Assembly: GCA_020081605.1 (NCBI GenBank)
Contig: JAHREC010000023.1
Coordinates: 202,765-266,764 of the forward strand
Reading direction: 5' to 3'
DNA from: Albifimbria verrucaria
Lineage: Eukaryota > Ascomycota > Sordariomycetes > Hypocreales > Stachybotryaceae
Length of the DNA stretch: 64,000 bases
Part shown: piece by piece, positions 60,139 to 64,000 of the stretch
Layout of the letters: every line of letters starts with the position of its first letter
How positions within the stretch are numbered: position 1 is the first letter of the stretch
Made by a program: the position numbers and the translations under genes
The notes under the pieces: model-generated
What the model was told of the DNA's origin: nothing
Databases searched by the model: none
The model's input: the letters and a program-made list of their open reading frames with translations, nothing else

Positions 60139-60654
60139 ATGAGCAACTCCGCATCTCCGAAATATATCTTTATTAACGGCCGAAAGGGCATGAGATCTGT
60201 TCCAAAAGGTGCAGAACCACCACCCTCAGCGAACGCCTTAATAGTGGGAATGAGGGCTGAGATCGTATACACGTTAGATAAGTCAACTCATATATTTTGT
60301 ACACCTGACTGCTTCCGTATTCTCGATCGTCTGCTACCGAGACAATCAACCAAACAGGATATTATCTCCAAGAGAGCTTTCTCTGAATGGGTCGATGGTG
60401 ATACACTAGAGCACTGGAGGCTCAGGAAAGGAACTGATAGTGCCGAGCCAAGTACAACGACGATGCCAGTTTCACAACCATTGGATGTCATACCTGGAGA
60501 GACGCGTGGGTCATCGTCGGGTGGGACAACATTGATGTCTGCCGAGGAGGGACTCATTGTATCCATGAAACGTCTAGAAGATATAGAGCGAAATTCGGAA
60601 GTGAAATCTGATGTAAGTTCCTTAGAGAATGCTCTTCAATTATTACTAATTTAA
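60139..60654 (+). CDS. Unknown protein
   Basis: I choose the ATG at 60139 (MSNSASPKYIFINGRKGMRS), because the 31 codons before it look like leader sequence. 171 residues: a basic/polar N-terminal part, HIFCTPDCFRILDRLLPRQ in the middle, a Ser/Thr/Pro-rich linker and a helical end (RLEDIERNSEVKSDVSSLEN). No family recognised, no frameshift. Confidence 0.5.
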   Translation: MSNSASPKYIFINGRKGMRSVPKGAEPPPSANALIVGMRAEIVYTLDKSTHIFCTPDCFRILDRLLPRQSTKQDIISKRAFSEWVDGDTLEHWRLRKGTDSAEPSTTTMPVSQPLDVIPGETRGSSSGGTTLMSAEEGLIVSMKRLEDIERNSEVKSDVSSLENALQLLLI

Positions 60655-60659
60655 TGATA

Positions 60660-61520
60660 TTAGACTATTTCACGTTTTATAAAAGCCTTTTATGATGTTG
60701 TTTTTGAGTCTATGGGACAGACTACAAGAAGGCGGATTATTTGAGTTAAATACAACTATTATCCTCGGAAGACGAGAAGCTGTTTTTATACTTGTTATTA
60801 TAGTTATCTATCTTGATATATAGCTTTTTTATTATTGAAATTTTGTTATGTAGTTATAGTACCTGAGTCCCTTGTTAGGCGTGGACTATTTTACTTACCC
60901 TAGACTGGCTTATTTTATTCCCCGTCTTGTAGGTACAGAGACTGCAGATTGCCTGACTGAATAGGAAGGGAGAAGCAAGCATCTTTCATCCTCCTTTAAT
61001 AATGGAACTCTTGACTTCCTACCTTATGCTTCCATCAAAGCATCAATTGATCAGATGATATGTGATGCCCAATTTCACTTACCATTTTCTGTGATGCTGG
61101 TGTTCTACTCGGCTAAGTATCTCACTTACGACTTGGGGTGTGATGTTTTTTCTGTCCCAACAAACTATCTCTTCTTTTTCGTTTTTCAAAAAAGTGGACA
61201 ACTAGACCGAATCTACAGACTCATTGTTGCAAGAGAGAGGAATCTGGTTTTGCATATGCATTATGTATATACTAAAAGACAGATATCCTGGCTTCACTTT
61301 GAGGCCAATATCCTTTCCCTAGGCATAAATACACAAAGCGAAAGTAGTCAAAATAAGGCACTATAGTATACTTCTCCGGACACCCAAGAGCGGCTTCCGG
61401 AACCTCTGTATCCTCCTTTACTATCCATACAAGAAGAAATAACCATAAAGGATTGCAGTGCTCTACCAGTGGGAGGATTGTAGACCATCCAGAAGAGAAA
61501 ATGATAACTAAGCGCCAACT
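60660..61520. other. No gene recognised
   Basis: AT-rich gap before the long coiled-coil gene; no convincing gene. Confidence 0.45.
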
Positions 61521-61522
61521 TC

Positions 61523-64000
61523 TTATAAGTTATCCAATATTTCCTGGGCCTCATCAGCCTTCTCTTTCTTCCAATCATGATACATTTTCGCAGCACCCGC
61601 CCTACATGCTGACCAATAACCCCAGCTAAGGATTGTGGATGTCCACTCACCAGTCCCTTCAGTACTACCCTGGTACCATACTTCAAACGGATAGCCAGTT
61701 GATTCGTTGCGCCTCTCGATTCTCACTGCACGGAACGCGTCATGAATATGCTTTATTCGTTTTGACTCATAAAAAGACTTCAAAGCTAGAAAGTTCTCTT
61801 CGGCACTGATCCAACAGTGGAGGAGTATTGACAGATGAATTTTTGGAGTTTGATTGTTGCCATATAGCGTGACTACTATAGAGTCTCCCTTGGGCTGTGT
61901 TATATCGAGTATCTCCCATTGTCTTTTGCTGCCTCTGATGATATGTTTCTGCTGCTTGTGGAACTCATAGCTCAGATTGCTAGGTCGAATCCTTTCTGTT
62001 TTATCGACTGCTTCATGTGACTGGTAATTGTCTGACGGGGACGCTTCTAAGGCTGGCATATCAGATAGATAAAGTGATGACTTGGCTGGAGCTTCAGGCT
62101 GGAAGTTGGGGAGAGGTTTAGCCCGCGACCGAGGATCGCATGTGATCGAATATCTAGGCGTTTCGATAGGGGTCTCGGGCGAGTCTGGCGTAGAGTCTGA
62201 GGTGTCAGTGGCCAACGAAGGGGTTCTAGCCGCGCGACGGGACTCCGTGCCACTGTGTAATGATGCTTGATGATCACCGTAGTCCACTATGCTTGACATA
62301 TCAAGCCGATTTCTTTTCCCGTGTGAAGCAAATATCCTTGGGGTCACCTTATGGGCTCCATTTTTAGAATTAGGGAAGGCTGATTCACTAACGGCTCGAG
62401 ACTCGAACGAGTTGGATTTCCTATCTTTCAGCACGATTGTTTCTCCATCCCAGACTTGTGATGCTGCTCTTTGTTCCTTGCCTGCATTCTGCTGGATTGC
62501 TGAAGGCATATCATTGTATATTGATTGGGTCGAAGACTTCTTATGAGCCGTTTTCTTCACGAGAGCCTGAATATTATTCCCATTGATTTTCGGGACGTAT
62601 TCTATCTGTCTCTGCCCATGACCTCCTTCACTGTCATTAGCTAGTTTTGTGTCCAGCTCCTTCTGCAAGACTTGCACTTGTCCTTCTAAGTCTGCCGTGA
62701 TGCTATCCATTATATTTACATAGTATTGTAGTCGATCTATGGTTGTTGAAGGGGACTCGTAATTCGGATTAATGTTGGTGGTTTTACGGATCGATTTGAG
62801 CTTGTTGTTCAGAAGATTTTCAAATTTCTTCCTATCTTCTTTCAAACTCTTCAGCTCTGACAGGGCTCTTTGAAGTTCCTTGTTCGAACGATCAGCAGGT
62901 TCCATAGAACCTAAACGTTTCGTTGACTTGAGTGCCTGCGTTTCATCGTTCTCAACCACCTTCTGGAAACGATCCACCTCTTGTTGGAGTGATTCGGCGC
63001 GTGATGAAATCCTCTTCGTCTCCTTCTTTTGGTTTTCTAAAAAGTCCATAAGCTCTATTAGCATGTTTTGCATAGTCTCGGCTTGTTTCTGGGGGTTTCG
63101 TTGAGTATTTCGTCAAAGAGAATAAGGGTTCTTCCTTTAACAGGCCTTCCTGCTGTCGCAACTTGTTCTCGACAATTCTCAATAATTTGAACAATTGCTT
63201 TAAGTGTGTCCTGATGGCAATCTTTCAAAAGCATGATTTCTTCTTCCAACACTTTCCTTCGACTTCCCAACTCGGTTTCTGTCTTCTTGAACTCCGAGAT
63301 CTTAGTGGTAAGCTCTGCGCGTAAGTTTACGATATCGGTTTCAAGCCTATCCTTGTCTTGTTCAAGTATCTTGTTCTTTTGCGCCCATCGCTCACGGCTC
63401 AACTTATACTTATTTTCAAGCTTAACCATCTCGTCTTGAAGTTTTTGTCCCGCTGTCTCTGCTGTTTTCGTTGCCTTCATGGCCTTCATAAGCCTGAGGT
63501 TGTTCTCTCCGCATTTGTGTTTACAATTGTCAAGCTTTTCAACTTGCGGTTTCATTACGCCCTCGAGACTCGATCTCCTAATGTTCAAACCGGCCTCTCC
63601 TGTCTCTAGGTCGGCTCTGGTCCAGGATAAGGCTTGCGTGGATGCTAAGGTATCAGTGGCTAATGAAGGGTGTAGAACCTCATGGCGGGGCTCCGTGCCA
63701 CTCCGTGGTGATACTTGATCATCACTAGAGCCTACCCCATGATTAGACAAGACCACTCCCTCATTTAATGGCCGTGTGGCAGACCTAACTGCAGTGTCAC
63801 CTTCGAACATAATGGTTTCTTCATCCCATAGAGACGGGTCTTCTGATGCATCTCTTTGTCTCTCATCATGATGTGTACACTGTTTCATTGGCCGATTCAT
63901 AATCCTCGCTTGGGCTGTTCTTTGCGCGAGGGTCCGAAGCTTACCGACTGCGGTGACGTGCGTCGTATGTTTTTGCTCGAGCACTCCTTCACTTTTATCG
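61523..64000 (-). CDS. Long coiled-coil protein, runs off the window, frameshifted
   Basis: Read from the right edge on the minus strand; the frame is still open at 64000, so the start lies outside. It contains a Ser/Asp-rich region (WDEETIMFEGDTAVRS, PSLATDTLASTQAL), long coiled coils (KLENKYKLSRERWAQKNKIL, RRKVLEEEIMLLKDC), a frame break at the five-C run near 63093 (one more C gives QKQAETMQNMLIELMDF), a second coiled coil (RISSRAESLQQEVDRFQKVV), then a second copy of the Ser/Asp-rich region (WDGETIVLKDRK, PSLATDTSDSTPD). It ends in a compact globular part (FHKQQKHIIRGSKRQWEIL, ILSWGYWSACRAGAAKMYHD). More than 800 residues in all. No enzyme domain recognised. Confidence 0.65.

Overview
The window reads as nuclear DNA of a filamentous ascomycete (Pezizomycotina). 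Genes are sparse, introns are short (about 55-75 nt) with GTAAGT/GTATGT-type donors, and the families are typical of fungal accessory regions: F-box and ankyrin proteins, P450s, terpene synthases, RING-patatin proteins, a JmjC-like protein, a thaumatin-like protein, an Och1-like glycosyltransferase and a Tc1/mariner transposon. No ribosomal or tRNA genes, CRISPR arrays or bacterial operons are recognisable. The species cannot be told from the sequence alone.

Layout. 1.7-6.6 kb: a broken F-box gene, a broken P450 and an intact ABA3-type (alpha-ionylideneethane synthase-like) sesquiterpene synthase, the last two in tandem on the minus strand, suggesting the remains of an abscisic-acid-like cluster. 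7.4-11.2 kb: a Ser/Thr-rich gene, a gene built of near-identical 42-residue TPR-like repeats and a small secreted-protein candidate. 12.0-14.9 kb: a divergent histone H3 variant between two MITE-like inverted-repeat elements, followed by a SET-domain gene on the same strand. 17-18.2 kb: an unknown Tyr/Pro/Ser-rich protein. 20-21.6 kb: an F-box/ankyrin gene. 23.7-24.8 kb: an intact terpene synthase. 25.3-28.6 kb: a RING-patatin protein. 29.5-38.4 kb: a bZIP-like protein, two F-box genes, a coiled-coil protein, a JmjC-like oxygenase and an acidic protein. 38.9-44.7 kb: a decayed P450, an Och1-like glycosyltransferase, a multispan membrane protein and a small helical protein. 45.8-49.1 kb: an (AAAT)n microsatellite and an intact 3.2 kb transposon with a second ORF. 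49.9-64 kb: small unknown genes, a MADS-box gene, a second RING-patatin relative that has lost its catalytic motif, a thaumatin-like gene and a long coiled-coil gene running off the right edge.

Two themes stand out. First, chromatin proteins are unusually frequent (H3 variant, SET protein, JmjC-like protein). Second, at least a dozen otherwise continuous coding regions are broken by single-base frameshifts, nearly all fitting one missing base in a short homopolymer. This looks more like a sequencing or assembly artefact than a dozen independent pseudogenes, so genes marked frameshifted should not be taken as dead. The two P450s carry additional damage (stops, lost motifs) and look truly degenerate; the first F-box gene has an unexplained pair of stop codons.
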